A stretch of 64,000 nt of DNA from Hyphomicrobiaceae bacterium (GTDB taxonomy: Bacteria > Pseudomonadota > Alphaproteobacteria > Rhizobiales > Hyphomicrobiaceae): assembly GCA_002919265.1 (NCBI GenBank), contig PKEY01000067.1, positions 1-64,000 of the forward strand. The letters run 5' to 3'. How positions within the stretch are numbered: the first letter of the stretch is position 1; the number at the start of each line of letters is the position of its first letter. The position numbers and the translations under genes are program-made. The notes beneath the pieces are model-generated. The model made no database searches. It worked only from the letters and a program-made list of their open reading frames with translations, and had not been told where the DNA came from. This document shows positions 62,691-64,000 of the stretch, piece after piece.

Positions 62691-63842
62691 TCAAGCAGCT
62701 TTCACGGCGGCGGCGCTCTCCTCTTCGCCCTCGACAGCGTCAACACCTTCAGCAGCCTCGGCTGCGGCGCGACGGCCGCGAGCGCTCTTGGCCAGCACTT
62801 CGGTGATCCGCTGCACGGCAGTCTGATCGTCCAGCTTCTCCACCGCGGCAATTTCACGCGCCATGCGGTCGAGCGCTGCCTCGTAAAGCTGACGCTCAGA
62901 GTAAGATTGCTCAGGCTGAGACTCCGAGCGGTAGAGGTCACGCACAACCTCGGCGATCGCAACTAGGTCGCCCGAATTGATCTTGGCCTCGTATTCCTGC
63001 GCGCGCCGGCTCCACATCGTCCGCTTGATGCGGGCACGACCCTTGAGCGTCTCCATCGCCTTCTTGACGATATCCTCGCTCGCAAGCTTCCGCATGCCGA
63101 CGCTCTGCAGTTTGCCCGTCGGCACACGCAGCGTCATTTTGTCCTTCTCAAACGTAATGACGAAGAGCTCGAGCTTCATGCCCGCGATTTCTTGCTCTTC
63201 GATGCCAACGATGCGGCCCACACCGTGGGTCGGATAAACGATGTACTCGCCAACCGAAAAACCGTGACGAGCTTGCGTTGGCTTCTTAACCTCTTCAGCT
63301 TTCGGCTTGGTTTCCTTTGTTTTTTCTGCGCTCGCCTTAGGGGCGACGGGAGCTGAAATCTTCGGCTGGGCCGGTTTGGCCATTGCGGCGACAGCCGGTC
63401 TTTGAGGCTGAGCGGCCTTCATCGCGGTCTTCGCCGGCTGGGCAGAGCGTGTCGCGGCGGCTGGCGCAGCAGCCTTAGCCTGTACTTTTTCGGTCGCCTT
63501 CTTGCTAGCAGATGCTGTCTTCACCCCAGTCTTGCCCCCCGCTTTCTCGGAAAGTTTTGCCGGTTGAACAGCAGCTTTCGTTTGCACAGCTGCCTTGGTT
63601 TTACTCACCGCTGCTTTTGCGTTCACTTCAACTCTTTCCGTCAATTTACGCTCACTTACTAGAGAATTCTTGGCGGCAGCGCCCATTTTTGCGGTTTTTG
63701 CGCTTCCAGATGCAGTCTTCGCTGTCGACGACTTGGCTACCGGGACTTTTTGCTTGGAAGCCGTGGCCGTGCGCTCGAGCCGATCCTTCACCTTTTCGCC
63801 CGCGCCCTTAGGCTTGACAGGCACCTTCGTCTTCTGAGCCAT
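62691..63842 (-). CDS. carD: CarD-family RNA polymerase-binding regulator with long Lys/Ala-rich N-terminal extension
   Basis: A 383-residue protein. Residues about 193-255 form the CarD/CdnL/TRCF Tudor-like domain that binds RNA polymerase beta (FSVGEYIVYPTHGVGRIVGI, in parts; then FEKDKMTLRVP). Residues about 260-350 are the helical DNA-binding part (LKGRARIKRTMWSRRAQEYE). The first 192 residues are low-complexity, rich in Lys, Ala, Thr, Ser and Pro with repeated KAAVQTKAAVQ and KTASxSxK units, like histone H1 tails; the C-terminus is acidic/Ala-rich. Usual CarD has 160-190 residues. It is a global transcription factor. A strong intrinsic terminator follows. Confidence 0.93.
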   Translation of the reverse strand: MAQKTKVPVKPKGAGEKVKDRLERTATASKQKVPVAKSSTAKTASGSAKTAKMGAAAKNSLVSERKLTERVEVNAKAAVSKTKAAVQTKAAVQPAKLSEKAGGKTGVKTASASKKATEKVQAKAAAPAAATRSAQPAKTAMKAAQPQRPAVAAMAKPAQPKISAPVAPKASAEKTKETKPKAEEVKKPTQARHGFSVGEYIVYPTHGVGRIVGIEEQEIAGMKLELFVITFEKDKMTLRVPTGKLQSVGMRKLASEDIVKKAMETLKGRARIKRTMWSRRAQEYEAKINSGDLVAIAEVVRDLYRSESQPEQSYSERQLYEAALDRMAREIAAVEKLDDQTAVQRITEVLAKSARGRRAAAEAAEGVDAVEGEEESAAAVKAA

Positions 63843-64000
63843 TGGTCATCTCACCTGCTAAGGGGTCGCGCTCGACGCATATGCGGCCGCGCATCCCGCC
63901 CAATCGAGGGCGTCACGACAAGATTAATTTGTCGACAAGGTTGCCACCGGCTAAGCGTGCCATTGCCAAACTATGGCCCTTGTGCGGGGCATAGTTTTCT
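63843..64000 (-). promoter_or_regulatory. upstream region of carD
   Basis: The region upstream of carD to the window edge. It holds an inverted repeat CGACAA/TTGTCG (63916-63934) around an AT-rich core. No gene is visible. A confident promoter is not readable. Confidence 0.3.

Noticed and set aside
1..64000. tRNA, rRNA, CRISPR, insertion sequence or prophage
   Set aside because: No tRNA-like cloverleaf, direct-repeat array, transposase, integrase or phage structural gene was recognised. The few short direct repeats (such as 11670-11685) are too small for such elements.

Overview
The window looks like chromosomal DNA of an alphaproteobacterium, most likely of the Hyphomicrobiales (Rhizobiales) group. 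Supporting signs are moderately high GC, a CarD regulator, a bacterioferritin/Bfd pair beside an Rrf2 regulator, a fused-permease TAXI-TRAP importer, a fused DppDF ATPase, a long AcnA aconitase and a kdsD gene. The group assignment is an inference from gene content; there is no rRNA or other phylogenetic marker. I see no rRNA, tRNA, CRISPR array, insertion sequence or phage gene.

Left part (about 1-21.1 kb): a catabolic region. It holds a TetR-type regulator fused to a hotdog domain, an Old Yellow Enzyme homologue, a tandem EthD protein, two complete branched-chain-amino-acid-type (HAAT) ABC importers (3163-8652 and 12607-17632), an MmgE/PrpD protein, a GntR/FadR-type regulator, three SDR dehydrogenases, an atypical AroE homologue, a fused E1 alpha-beta 2-oxoacid dehydrogenase and a VOC protein. 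Most genes are tightly packed with ATGA or GTGA/TGATG overlaps, so they form a few long operons. The set suggests import and oxidation of one or two cyclic or branched acids through CoA intermediates. The substrate cannot be read from sequence. By eye this part is less GC-rich than the rest.

Middle left (21.1-31.2 kb): a bacterial OGFr-like protein on the minus strand, then a plus-strand operon of an M81 (MlrC-like) metallopeptidase, a Dpp-type peptide ABC importer (dppA, B, C, DF) and two M20 hydrolases. This is a coherent peptide or acyl-amino-acid uptake and hydrolysis module.

Middle (31.2-46.6 kb), mostly minus strand: glycogen-debranching-type glucosidase plus glycosyltransferase; an NDH-2/SelD-associated-type FAD oxidoreductase, a di-haem peroxidase fused to a cupredoxin domain, and a secreted helical protein; an iron locus (PKHD dioxygenase, Bfr, Bfd, cysteine-poor Rrf2 regulator); then RpiR regulator, class III aminotransferase and TAXI-TRAP importer.

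Right part (46.6-64 kb): a plus-strand operon of a phosphate-binding TIM barrel, a HAD phosphatase and a GlpD homologue; aconitase AcnA with an unusual C-terminal tail, whose gene end overlaps the glpD-like gene end; a DMT transporter; M20 peptidase, amidase, carboxymuconolactone-decarboxylase-like protein and two zinc alcohol dehydrogenases; a hotdog thioesterase; dodecin; arabinose-5-phosphate isomerase (kdsD); and CarD with a 190-residue Lys/Ala-rich N-terminal extension.

A recurring structural theme is that all four solute importers carry a stable stem-loop without a U-tract directly after the gene for the periplasmic binding protein. The most unusual protein-level features are the Walker A Lys-to-Arg change in the second LivF, the TetR-hotdog fusion, the altered AroE pocket, the peroxidase-cupredoxin fusion, and the CarD and AcnA extensions.
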